From Chitinophagaceae bacterium (lineage in GTDB: Bacteria; Bacteroidota; Bacteroidia; Chitinophagales; Chitinophagaceae), in contig JAFKGQ010000003.1 in NCBI GenBank assembly GCA_017307755.1, forward strand, positions 124,001-188,000: 64,000 nucleotides of DNA, written 5' to 3'. Position 1 is the first letter of the stretch, and every line of letters starts with the position of its first letter. The notes under the pieces are model-generated. The model made no database searches and was not told the origin of the DNA. It saw only the letters and a list, made by a program, of their open reading frames with translations. Positions 16,353 through 24,641 of the stretch are shown piece after piece. The translations under genes were made by a program, and so were the position numbers.

Positions 16353-17015
16353 ATGCTCCTGCACCTCCATCCGGATAATCCGCAGCCCAGGAATATTAAG
16401 ACGATAGTGGAATGTTTGCTGGATGGCGGTGTCATCATTTATCCCACGGATACCATTTATGGCCTGGGTTGCGACATCTTCCAGCACAAGGCCGTCGAGC
16501 GTATTTGCCAGATCAAGCAAGTGAACCCCGCCAAGGCCCGATTGTCTTTTATCTGTTATGACCTCAGTGATCTAAGCAATTACACAAAGAGTATCTCCAC
16601 TCCATTATACCGGTTGTTAAAGACCTATTTACCAGGACCTTATACGTTTATCCTCCCTGCCAGCAAGCAGGTGCCCAGGATCTTGAAAAGCAAGAAGGAC
16701 ACCATTGGACTGCGGGTGCCGGACAATGTCATCGCCCGGAGCCTGATAAAGGAGCTGGGGCATCCGATACTCAGCTCTTCTTTGCCGGGCGTACTTACCC
16801 GCGACCCCGGGTCTTCGGCCGAAGTGCCACAGGCGCTTCCGGTGGAGGAATACACTGATCCGGAGATGATCCATGATAAGTTCGAACATGTCGTAGACAT
16901 TGTCGTGGATGGAGGTATCGGCGGGATCATTCCTTCCACGGTGGTTGATTGTACGGGAGATGCGCCGGAGGTAATAAGAAAGGGATTGGGAGAATGGGAG
17001 GTGGAGGCGGATTAG
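16353..17015 (+). CDS. YrdC-domain protein of YciO type
   Basis: 220 residues, one YrdC/Sua5 fold. VIIYPTDTIYGLGCD is the nucleotide-binding strand, and the later run LPGPYTFILPASKQVPR with TIGLRVPDNVIARSL follows the YciO subgroup more closely than TsaC/Sua5. Sua5/TsaC make threonylcarbamoyl-AMP for the t6A base of tRNA. The residues RLSFICYDLSDLSNY replace the KxRP signature of the core enzyme. It could be a threonylcarbamoyl-AMP-related hydrolase or a weak paralogue rather than the essential synthase. It overlaps the opposing RNase HII gene by four bases. Confidence 0.8.
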   Translation: MLLHLHPDNPQPRNIKTIVECLLDGGVIIYPTDTIYGLGCDIFQHKAVERICQIKQVNPAKARLSFICYDLSDLSNYTKSISTPLYRLLKTYLPGPYTFILPASKQVPRILKSKKDTIGLRVPDNVIARSLIKELGHPILSSSLPGVLTRDPGSSAEVPQALPVEEYTDPEMIHDKFEHVVDIVVDGGIGGIIPSTVVDCTGDAPEVIRKGLGEWEVEAD

Positions 17016-17623
17016 AGGGGTAAAACTTCAGCGACCCGTCGTGAAGAAGGGTCAATATTAAAGCTTTTCCGGTGGTATTTGCAGAGTCCGAACTTTTCGA
17101 TGGCGGCACGGTGTTCACGGGTGCCATATCCTTTGTTGCTGTCCCAGCAATAGTGGGGGAATTCTTTGTGCAGGTGCTGCATATATTCGTCCCGCCAGGT
17201 CTTTGCCAAAATGCTGGCCGCTGCAATGGAGGCATAGGTGGCGTCCCCCTGTACGATGCAGTGGTGAGCGGTACGTTTGTATTTGATAAAGCGGTTGCCG
17301 TCGATGAGCAGCAACCCGGGCTTTGTCTTTAATTTATCCAGGGCAAGGTGCATGGCCTTGAAGGAGGCTTTAAGTATGTTGATCCTGTCTATTTCTTCGT
17401 GATCCACCATGCCTACGCCATAAGCCAGCGCATTGTTTTCTATAAAAACACGGAGCTCCTGTCTGTCTTCGGGGCTTACCTGTTTAGAGTCGTTCAACAG
17501 CGGATGAAAAAAACCTTCCGGGAGGATGACGGCGGCCGCGAATACGGGGCCGGCATAACAGCCTCTGCCAGCTTCGTCACAGCCGGCTTCCAAGACTCCT
17601 TCCTGATAGAATTGTTTCAGCAA
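17012..17623 (-). CDS. rnhB: ribonuclease HII
   Basis: 203 residues, full length. It nicks the RNA strand of RNA-DNA hybrids and removes misinserted ribonucleotides. EAGCDEAGRGCYAGPVFAAA holds the first two acidic residues (DE), LLIDGNRF the third and YASIAAASILAKTWRDEYM the fourth. No ATG is available: an in-frame TGA lies at 17636-17638, so translation must start at TTG 17623 (giving MLKQFYQEG) or a nearby non-ATG codon. It overlaps the convergent YciO-type gene by four bases. Confidence 0.95.
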   Translation of the reverse strand: MLKQFYQEGVLEAGCDEAGRGCYAGPVFAAAVILPEGFFHPLLNDSKQVSPEDRQELRVFIENNALAYGVGMVDHEEIDRINILKASFKAMHLALDKLKTKPGLLLIDGNRFIKYKRTAHHCIVQGDATYASIAAASILAKTWRDEYMQHLHKEFPHYCWDSNKGYGTREHRAAIEKFGLCKYHRKSFNIDPSSRRVAEVLPL

Positions 17624-17717
17624 TCCCGTTTTTTTTCAAAAATACAGGGATTGGATAAAATTGACCGGGTTCTTTTGTCCACATGGCGATAACTTTACTA
17701 AAAACGAAAACGATCTT

Positions 17718-18287
17718 ATGCAAATCATAGAATGGCTGCGACAGCCCTGGCCGTGGTATGTGGCGGGGCCACTGATCGGGCTCACTGTCCCTGCCCTGCT
17801 GGTGATGGGTAACCGGCGTCTGGGTGTTTCTTCGTCCCTCCGCCATATTTGTGCCGCCTGTCTGCCCGTGAAGGCGCCTTTTTTTCAATATGACTGGAAA
17901 AAGGAGGTCTGGAATCTTTTTTTTGTGGGCGGCATTCTGCTGGGTGGATGGATAGCGGGTCATCTGCTGCGGGACCCAAACTCTGTACGGGTAGAGCCTG
18001 CGCTGGTCCGTGAGATGAGTGGATATGGGGTCCGGGACGTTGGACAGCTGCTGCCGGCGAGTCTCTTTCATTGGGGGGCTTTATTGACTTTAAAAGGATG
18101 GCTCCTGATCGTGGCCGGGGGCTTTCTGGTGGGTTTTGGTACCCGGTATGCGGGTGGTTGTACTTCCGGTCATTCCATTATGGGGCTTTCTACCCTGCAG
18201 TGGCCATCGCTGGTGGCTACCGTCTGTTTTATGGCAGGCGGCTTTCTTATGGCCAACGTAATCCTTCCTTTTATTTTAAAATTATAG
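17718..18287 (+). CDS. YeeE/YedE-type sulfur transporter, first half
   Basis: 189 residues from the ATG at 17718 (an open frame from 17661 adds 19 unlikely residues). About five membrane segments. FGTRYAGGCTSGHSIMGLS with its conserved Cys is the hallmark of the YeeE/YedE family, which brings thiosulfate or related sulfur species into the cell through Cys residues in the channel. The protein is half length; the gene at 18295 supplies the other half, 7 bases downstream. The pair therefore forms a two-subunit version. Confidence 0.87.
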   Translation: MQIIEWLRQPWPWYVAGPLIGLTVPALLVMGNRRLGVSSSLRHICAACLPVKAPFFQYDWKKEVWNLFFVGGILLGGWIAGHLLRDPNSVRVEPALVREMSGYGVRDVGQLLPASLFHWGALLTLKGWLLIVAGGFLVGFGTRYAGGCTSGHSIMGLSTLQWPSLVATVCFMAGGFLMANVILPFILKL

Positions 18288-18294
18288 ATCAGTC

Positions 18295-18789
18295 ATGGAA
18301 GTCAATACGGATTTTGAGGTGCGCAGTCTGGATACTATGTTGCCGGACCAGGACCAGCCGGCGAAGCAAGGGCCCTGGCGGCATCAACTGAAATATCTTA
18401 TCGCCGGGATGGTTTTTGGCGTCGTGCTGGTAAAAGCAGAGATCATTTCCTGGTGGAGGATACAGGAGATGTTCCGGCTGCAGAGTTTCCATATGTATGG
18501 AGTGATCGGATCAGCCGTAGTGGTAGGCATGTTGTCGGTGTGGGTGATCAGGAAATTCAATATCCGGACGTTCGACGGCGAACGGATCGTATTTCCCAGG
18601 AAAAAATTCAACAAAGGGCAGATATTCGGCGGACTGCTTTTTGGTTTTGGGTGGGCTATTACAGGCGCCTGCCCCGGGCCGCTGTTCGCACAAATAGGAG
18701 CGGGTTTTACTGTGTCGGCCGTGACCTTGCTGAGCGCTATTGCCGGCACTTATGTATACGGAACGCTGCGGGAAAAATTACCGCATTGA
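18295..18789 (+). CDS. YeeE/YedE-type sulfur transporter, second half (DUF6691-like)
   Basis: 164 residues with about four membrane segments after a hydrophilic N-terminal stretch. LLFGFGWAITGACPGPLF carries the second Cys-containing motif of the family. It begins 7 bases after its partner gene ends and would assemble with it in the inner membrane. In Bacteroidota such pairs often stand next to sulfur-handling hydrolases; here the next gene is heme A synthase, so no sulfur pathway is apparent nearby. Confidence 0.87.
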   Translation: MEVNTDFEVRSLDTMLPDQDQPAKQGPWRHQLKYLIAGMVFGVVLVKAEIISWWRIQEMFRLQSFHMYGVIGSAVVVGMLSVWVIRKFNIRTFDGERIVFPRKKFNKGQIFGGLLFGFGWAITGACPGPLFAQIGAGFTVSAVTLLSAIAGTYVYGTLREKLPH

Positions 18790-18818
18790 TAGCCAGGAGG
18801 GTTTAACTTTGCGGCGCT

Positions 18819-19910
18819 ATGCGATCATCATCTTCTTCCCGGGCAGTGGCCGTATGGGTCATGACCGGCGTCATCATGTTGCTGATACAGGTAGTCCTTG
18901 GCGGTATTACCCGTCTCACCGGCTCGGGCCTTTCCATCACTGAATGGAATGTTGTTACGGGAACGTTGCCTCCGTTGAACCATCAGCAGTGGATGGATGC
19001 TTTTGACAAATACAGACAGACGCCCCAATTCCGGCTGATCAATGCGGATTTTACGCTGTCAGATTACAAGTTTATCTTTTTCTGGGAGTGGTTCCATCGT
19101 TTATGGGCCCGTCTGGTCGCCGTGGTATTTGTAGTCGGACTTGCCTGGCTGCTGTGGAAGAAGAAGATGCGGCAGGAGATGATCCGCCCCCTGGTGATAC
19201 TTTTTTTATTGGGCGCTTTACAAGGAGCTGTCGGCTGGATCATGGTGGCTAGTGGCCTTACAGGGGATGCTATCTATGTGCGACCTACCCGTCTGGCTTT
19301 GCACTTTGTCTTTGCCCTGGGATTGATCGTGTATGCTTTTTGGTTTGCTCTCCAGCTGCTGGTACCCGAGCGTGACATTGTGCGGACGCCTGTTGCGGGC
19401 AAGGGCTCCGGTGTCCGCCCGCTTACCATCCTGATCCTTGTCGTGGTATTTTTTCAGTTATTATACGGGGCTCTGATGGCGGGGAATAAGGCGGCAGCCG
19501 TAGCGCCTACCTGGCCGACGATCAATGGGGACTGGATACCTCCCGGTCTGTTCAGTCAGCGGCCTTTGCTACAGGACATCATCGGCAATACGATCACCGT
19601 ACATTTTATTCACCGTGGCATCGCCTACTTGCTCCTTCTCCTGGTGGCGATATGGACCATTCTGGCCTGCCGGGTACCCCATTCGTCGGCGGCATTCCGC
19701 AAGGTCCGCTGGCTCCCACTGCTGCTGATCGTGGTCCAGATCATCCTGGGTATCACCAGTCTGCTGACCAGCCCGGGTATTATCCCCAACAGGTGGGTGG
19801 CTTTTGACTGGCTGGCCCAGCTGCACCAGATCACGGGGTTGCTTTTTTTACTGACAATAGTCGGGATGTTGTACCTTGTGAAACCTGTAAGACATTCTGT
19901 AACCGTATGA
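18819..19910 (+). CDS. ctaA: heme A synthase (COX15/CtaA family)
   Basis: 363 residues, eight predicted membrane segments in two four-helix halves. It oxidises heme O to heme A for aa3-type cytochrome oxidase. The first half shows VLGGITRLTGSGLSITEW and the heme-ligand region FFWEWFHRLWAR; the second half repeats this with ITVHFIHRGIAY and LAQLHQITGLLF. A -7-like box TAACTTTG lies at 18804-18811, just before the ATG. The stop overlaps the patatin gene start in ATGA. The long WNVVTGTLPPL insertion after helix 1 is typical of the COX15 type. Confidence 0.95.
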   Translation: MRSSSSSRAVAVWVMTGVIMLLIQVVLGGITRLTGSGLSITEWNVVTGTLPPLNHQQWMDAFDKYRQTPQFRLINADFTLSDYKFIFFWEWFHRLWARLVAVVFVVGLAWLLWKKKMRQEMIRPLVILFLLGALQGAVGWIMVASGLTGDAIYVRPTRLALHFVFALGLIVYAFWFALQLLVPERDIVRTPVAGKGSGVRPLTILILVVVFFQLLYGALMAGNKAAAVAPTWPTINGDWIPPGLFSQRPLLQDIIGNTITVHFIHRGIAYLLLLLVAIWTILACRVPHSSAAFRKVRWLPLLLIVVQIILGITSLLTSPGIIPNRWVAFDWLAQLHQITGLLFLLTIVGMLYLVKPVRHSVTV

Positions 19911-22141
19911 TGCGCATGCTTAAATCGATCTACCAGTTTTTCCCTGTACAACTGTTGCTGCTGCATATAAAGAAATTTCAGATCTTGCTGGTATTCTGGC
20001 TGATCCTCTTCAGTACGCTGAACGGGGGATTTATGAAGAACTATGGCGCAGCGGCCCTATTTCTTTCCCCGGAATATCTGGGCCAGGTGAGTGCCGCGAG
20101 CTTTGCCATTGTAGGGGCGGCGACGGGCATCTTTATCATGAGCTGGAATATCACTACGTTCATCCTCTTTTGCAGACACTTCCGGTTCCTGGCCACCACG
20201 ACCAAACCTTTTCTGAAATATTGTATCAACAACGCCGGGCTACCCCTGATATTCCTCGTGTTCTATTGTGTAAAGGCGGTACAATTCAGTACTGCAAAAG
20301 AATTGCTGCCGGCGGGCAGGATACTTTGGCTCAGCGTGGGGTTCCTGCTGGGTTTTGGATTTATTGTTGCCGTATCATTGTTGTATTTTTTTCGTGCGGA
20401 CAAAACCATTATCCGGCGAATGACCCCGGTGATCAGCAACCCCAAGCTTTTCAAATCCCAATTCCGTAAAGAAGAAGTAAAGCTTAACGAGAGCCGGCTG
20501 ATGAAGGTGCAATGGTACCTGAATTCTCTCCGGACGATCAAAAAGACCAGAGACGTCTCACATTACAGTAAAGATTTTATCGAAAGTATTTTCAACCGGC
20601 ATCATATTTCCGCGGTGCTTTCCATCTTTGTGGCTTTTATCTTTTTGATCGTCGTCGGGTTCTTTATGGACAGCCGCTATTTTCAGTTGCCGGCTGCTGC
20701 CAGTATCCTTATCTTTTTTGCCATCCTTATTTCCCTGTCCGGCGCCTTTACCTATTTTCTTCAGAGCTGGAGCATGCCTTTTCTTGTAGTAGTGTTCCTG
20801 GTGCTGAACCTCCTTTACCGAACCAACGTCATCGACCCCACCAATAAGGCATATGGTCTGAACTATACGGAGGAGGAGAACCGGCCTTTGTACGACAAGC
20901 AAACCTTGCTGCAATTATGCTCGGAAGAAAAAGTGGCTACCGATAAAGCGAATATGCTGAAGATCCTGGAAAAATGGAAAGCGCGTCAGACGGAGGCCAA
21001 ACCGGTGCTTTTTCTTGTCAATACCAGCGGGGGCGGTAATCGTAGCGCTACCTTCACCATGAGTATCCTCCAGCGGCTGGACAGTCTTTGCGGCGGACGG
21101 CTGATGCGGAAGACTTTCCTGATCTCTGGCGCTTCGGGAGGAATGTTGGGAGCCGCTTATTTCAGGGAGCTGTCCCGTCTGAAGGAGGCCGGTGACACGA
21201 CCATCCGTCTGCAGGACAGACGATTTGTAGACGATATTTCCGGGGACTTATTAAATACGTTGTTCTCCTCTTTTGTAGCCCGTGATCTTGCCTCCCCCGC
21301 CCAGAAGTTCAAGGTAGGCAATTATGAATATATCAAGGACAGAGGGTACGCGTTCGAGCAAAAGCTGAACGCTAATACAAGGGGGGTGTTGAACCGGCAG
21401 CTAAAGGATATTGCCGTTGATGAGGCGGCGGCCAGGATGCCGCTGATGTTCTTCAATCCCGTGATCACCCGTGACAGCAGGGCCCTGATCATCAGCAGCC
21501 AACCCGTCAGCTTTTTAATGCGTCCCCGATATGACAGCACAAAGATCCCCCGTATGGACCCGGATGCCGTCGACTTCGGCGCTTTGTTTGCCGGGCAGGA
21601 ACCTGAAAACCTGCGGCTGCTGACAGCCTTGCGGATGAATGCTACCTTTCCTTATGTGCTGCCCAATGTCTGGCTGCCTACTGTTCCTGTCATCGATGTC
21701 ATGGATGCGGGTTTCCGGGATAATTTCGGCGAGCTGAATACAATACGCTTCCTGAATGCTTTCCGGGAGTGGATCCAGGCGAACACGGGCGGGGTAGTGC
21801 TGTTGCAGATACGGGACCGTAAGACGGGCGGATGGGAGAACCCCTATGAGTCGGTGAATGTCACGGAGATCATCACCAAGCCCCTGTTGCTGCTGCAGGA
21901 CAACTGGTACAAGATGCAGGAATATAACCAGGATGATCTGCTAAGTCTGGCGCAGAGCGGCATGGGATTCCCTTTTCGCAAACTGGTGTTCCAATATGCA
22001 CCCAAGTCGGAGGATGCGGGCGCCGCACTCAATTTTCACCTCACAACGCAAGAGAAACTAAATATCATCAGCAGCCTGGACAACCGGGAGAATCAGAAAA
22101 CGTTTAATGTCTTCCGGGAGTATGCGGGAGGAAAGAGATAG
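19907..22141 (+). CDS. membrane-anchored patatin-like phospholipase
   Basis: 744 residues: about seven N-terminal membrane segments (residues 20-310) followed by a patatin fold. The oxyanion loop is TSGGGNRSATF (Gly 375-377), the nucleophile elbow ISGASGGMLGAAY puts Ser at about 410, and the catalytic Asp is in MDAGFRDNFG (about 600) as DAG rather than the common DGG. It should hydrolyse acyl esters of phospholipids at the cytoplasmic membrane. The ATG overlaps the ctaA stop by four bases. Fusion of a multi-pass membrane domain to patatin is less common than soluble or barrel-linked forms. Confidence 0.85.
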   Translation: MMRMLKSIYQFFPVQLLLLHIKKFQILLVFWLILFSTLNGGFMKNYGAAALFLSPEYLGQVSAASFAIVGAATGIFIMSWNITTFILFCRHFRFLATTTKPFLKYCINNAGLPLIFLVFYCVKAVQFSTAKELLPAGRILWLSVGFLLGFGFIVAVSLLYFFRADKTIIRRMTPVISNPKLFKSQFRKEEVKLNESRLMKVQWYLNSLRTIKKTRDVSHYSKDFIESIFNRHHISAVLSIFVAFIFLIVVGFFMDSRYFQLPAAASILIFFAILISLSGAFTYFLQSWSMPFLVVVFLVLNLLYRTNVIDPTNKAYGLNYTEEENRPLYDKQTLLQLCSEEKVATDKANMLKILEKWKARQTEAKPVLFLVNTSGGGNRSATFTMSILQRLDSLCGGRLMRKTFLISGASGGMLGAAYFRELSRLKEAGDTTIRLQDRRFVDDISGDLLNTLFSSFVARDLASPAQKFKVGNYEYIKDRGYAFEQKLNANTRGVLNRQLKDIAVDEAAARMPLMFFNPVITRDSRALIISSQPVSFLMRPRYDSTKIPRMDPDAVDFGALFAGQEPENLRLLTALRMNATFPYVLPNVWLPTVPVIDVMDAGFRDNFGELNTIRFLNAFREWIQANTGGVVLLQIRDRKTGGWENPYESVNVTEIITKPLLLLQDNWYKMQEYNQDDLLSLAQSGMGFPFRKLVFQYAPKSEDAGAALNFHLTTQEKLNIISSLDNRENQKTFNVFREYAGGKR

Positions 22142-22170
22142 ACTATCTTACGCACTCAACTTACCTCACC

Positions 22171-23688
22171 ATGAAAAAGTTAGTGCTTATCGTATTGGCT
22201 TTTATCGTCGTTCTTGCCAGTTGCAAAAAAAATACGACTTCCCAAAAAAACCCTGACGACCAGCTTTCCGATGCACAAATACAAGGTCTTGAGATGGCCG
22301 GCGTCGATACAGTGTCTGTATTCGGCGACTTTGTCTTCCCGGATGGCACTTCTATTGCCGACTGGGATCACCAATCGGATTCCGGATATGTATATGTTCT
22401 TGGAACAGGACCGTCATCTTTATCTGTGCTTGATAAAAAGAAATTATTTATAGATCGGATGACGCAGACCGGCTTTATACTGACGCGGAAAACACCCAGG
22501 ATAGCATATGTATATGGTGCGAAAGATTTTAAAAATGCCACTGTTTATCCGGGCGCCACCTGTCAGGAACAGCTTCATGGGCTCGACTGTTCAGGTATGA
22601 TCTATCAGATGGGGCTTGCCAGCAGTCTTAAACTTCCTGCCGGCGGTACGGCGGACTATGTGGATACCGCCGTTTGGAATAAGGCGTTTAAAAGTTCTCC
22701 ATCGTTTGCCGGATTGCAAATGACCGACATGTCCTCTCTGCCTGCCACGGAATGTCAACCAGGGGATATTATCGTAGCGCCAAATGTCCATATGGGGATG
22801 GTGGTCAATAATGGCAGCAGCCTGGCGGTCCTGAATTCCCTGGGGCGATTTTCTTACCCCTGTTCAAAAAATTCAGATCAGTCTCATGGCCCTGTGATCT
22901 CAAAAAATCTTGTCAATTGGCTGCAAAACATATTTGGCACTTCCTATCATGTTCTGAGGGTTTCCGCACCTCGCATCCTGCTCAGTAAGGTCATCAATCT
23001 TATTCCTGACGATCCCAACTACGGAGAAGCTAAAGCCCAGCTTGTCTATAATGGAGAAAAGCTCGTCAATGTTTATTCGCAGTTCCGAACTAAATCATAC
23101 AACAAGGGATTGTTCACGGAAACACATTCTTTTACGTACAATAACGCGGGATTATTGACAGGATCAAATATTCAGTATTCAGACCCTGCGGGCTTCAATG
23201 CCGCCAGCATCAGTAATTCGAGGATCGTATCCACAGACGTAACCTATCAGGGCGGCGAGATATACAGGATCAACACTTATTTGGCCAGCGGCGCCATTTT
23301 TGGCGTTTATTATTTTTTTTACCAAAACGGGCATTTAAATAAAATAATAGAATCGACGTACGCAACAGATTTTGCGATCGATAAGAATGGGAATTACGAA
23401 TACACCGGCGCTACCAGTATTTATGATACCAAGGTGAGTATTGCCAGTACCCTACCCTATTGGCAATACTTCTATACGCAGCAAATATTCAATACCAGTA
23501 CAAACAATCCATCCAACCAGGGAATTGTAAATGGTATTTTCACCTTGCTGCCTAATGTCAATAATGAGCTATCCAACCCTTACGAAACGTATAGTTATAT
23601 ATACAATGCTGATGGTGCGCCTGTATCGTCCACTATCACCTACAACGGTATAACACAGACTTATGGTTACGAATATGTAAAGCCCTGA
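22171..23688 (+). CDS. lipoprotein with an NlpC/P60-like N-terminal domain
   Basis: 505 residues. A lipoprotein signal (MKKLVLIVLAFIVVLASC) anchors it. Residues about 115-230 look like an NlpC/P60 cysteine peptidase: HGLDCSGMIYQMG gives the catalytic Cys, and CQPGDIIVAPNVHMGMVV gives the His strand; a third polar residue is uncertain. The second half (residues 300-505) is rich in Tyr/Asn/Ser with short repeats of form YNNAGLL and YNADGAPV, recalling YD/DUF4595-type beta-sheet proteins. Base composition is more AT-rich than its neighbours, which hints at transfer. The peptidase could act on peptidoglycan peptides. Confidence 0.6.
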   Translation: MKKLVLIVLAFIVVLASCKKNTTSQKNPDDQLSDAQIQGLEMAGVDTVSVFGDFVFPDGTSIADWDHQSDSGYVYVLGTGPSSLSVLDKKKLFIDRMTQTGFILTRKTPRIAYVYGAKDFKNATVYPGATCQEQLHGLDCSGMIYQMGLASSLKLPAGGTADYVDTAVWNKAFKSSPSFAGLQMTDMSSLPATECQPGDIIVAPNVHMGMVVNNGSSLAVLNSLGRFSYPCSKNSDQSHGPVISKNLVNWLQNIFGTSYHVLRVSAPRILLSKVINLIPDDPNYGEAKAQLVYNGEKLVNVYSQFRTKSYNKGLFTETHSFTYNNAGLLTGSNIQYSDPAGFNAASISNSRIVSTDVTYQGGEIYRINTYLASGAIFGVYYFFYQNGHLNKIIESTYATDFAIDKNGNYEYTGATSIYDTKVSIASTLPYWQYFYTQQIFNTSTNNPSNQGIVNGIFTLLPNVNNELSNPYETYSYIYNADGAPVSSTITYNGITQTYGYEYVKP

Positions 23689-24585
23689 TCAGGGCTGTAT
23701 CAGCTGAAAGATCTTTGGCAGGACCCGTATGTCGAATACTGTGGCGGTGGCCTGGGGGTCTCCGTCGATGTGTAATGGCGCCAGCCGGCTGTTGACAATG
23801 CGGAGGGAAGGAGTTTGGAAATAGAGGACATGACCGTTATCCCGGATGGTCTTTGCCGGATGGCCTCTTCTTACCTGGCGAAGGACGGACAGCAGGGTGC
23901 GGAGTTTATTCATTTTTTTTACGATGACGATATCCAGCAGCCCATCGTCGAGCCGGGCCCGGGGTGCGATGGTAAAGTGATTGCCGAATTGATTGGCGTT
24001 TGCGATACTGATAAAGAAGGCATCGGTATGAAAATGCTGGCCGGCAGATGGGACGTCGATTTCAAAGGGCCAGCATTTACCCGAGAAAAAATGTCTGAAG
24101 GTGACCTTGACGTATGTCTGCAGGCCTCTTGTCTGCTCCTGTGCAAAAGTGTGTGCCACCAGTGCGTCAAACCCGATGCCGCATAGCATACAGGAAAACC
24201 TGTCATTGATCATAAGACCGTCTATCAGTGAAGCTTTGCCGGCGAAAATTATATTCAAAGCCCTGGAAGGATCTTTAGGAATTTTTGCGGCGAAGGCAAG
24301 TCCGTTGCCCGAACCCATCGGGATGACGCCTATCCTTACGGAGCTTCCCTGTAAGTTGGCCGCTACGGCGTTTACTGTCCCGTCGCCTCCGCAGATGACG
24401 ATGTCTGTCACATACTCTTTTGAGATAAGTTCGGGTAAAAAACTATAATCGCCTTCCGCGTTGGTGGGAAGTATCTGGAAATCGATGTTCTCTTCCTTTG
24501 TTCTCCGGGTTATGAGTTCCTTTAACGAGGATTTACCCCGTGTGCCGGAGATAGGATTTATAAGGTAAATTATTTTTCTTGACAT
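23689..24585 (-). CDS. diacylglycerol/lipid kinase family protein (DgkB/YegS-like)
   Basis: 298 residues starting at the ATG at 24585 (MSRKIIYLINPISG); the open frame to 24636 adds 17 unlikely residues. The DAGK catalytic signature VICGGDGTVNAVAANL and GVIPMGSGNGLAFAAKIP bind ATP and transfer its phosphate to a lipid hydroxyl. LAPLHIDGDPQATAT is the conserved C-terminal DGE-like strand. It could phosphorylate diacylglycerol or a sphingoid base; some Bacteroidota make sphingolipids, so the substrate is open. It converges on the lipoprotein gene with no gap. Confidence 0.9.
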   Translation of the reverse strand: MSRKIIYLINPISGTRGKSSLKELITRRTKEENIDFQILPTNAEGDYSFLPELISKEYVTDIVICGGDGTVNAVAANLQGSSVRIGVIPMGSGNGLAFAAKIPKDPSRALNIIFAGKASLIDGLMINDRFSCMLCGIGFDALVAHTFAQEQTRGLQTYVKVTFRHFFSGKCWPFEIDVPSAGQHFHTDAFFISIANANQFGNHFTIAPRARLDDGLLDIVIVKKMNKLRTLLSVLRQVRRGHPAKTIRDNGHVLYFQTPSLRIVNSRLAPLHIDGDPQATATVFDIRVLPKIFQLIQP

Positions 24586-24641
24586 GCCGCTCGTACAATT
24601 CGTAATTCCGGGGCAAAGATCGAAAATTCCTATCAATTAGA

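Noticed and set aside
16814..16825. CTTCGGCCGAAG palindrome in the YciO-type gene
   Set aside because: Short, coding and without the element leader; likely chance.
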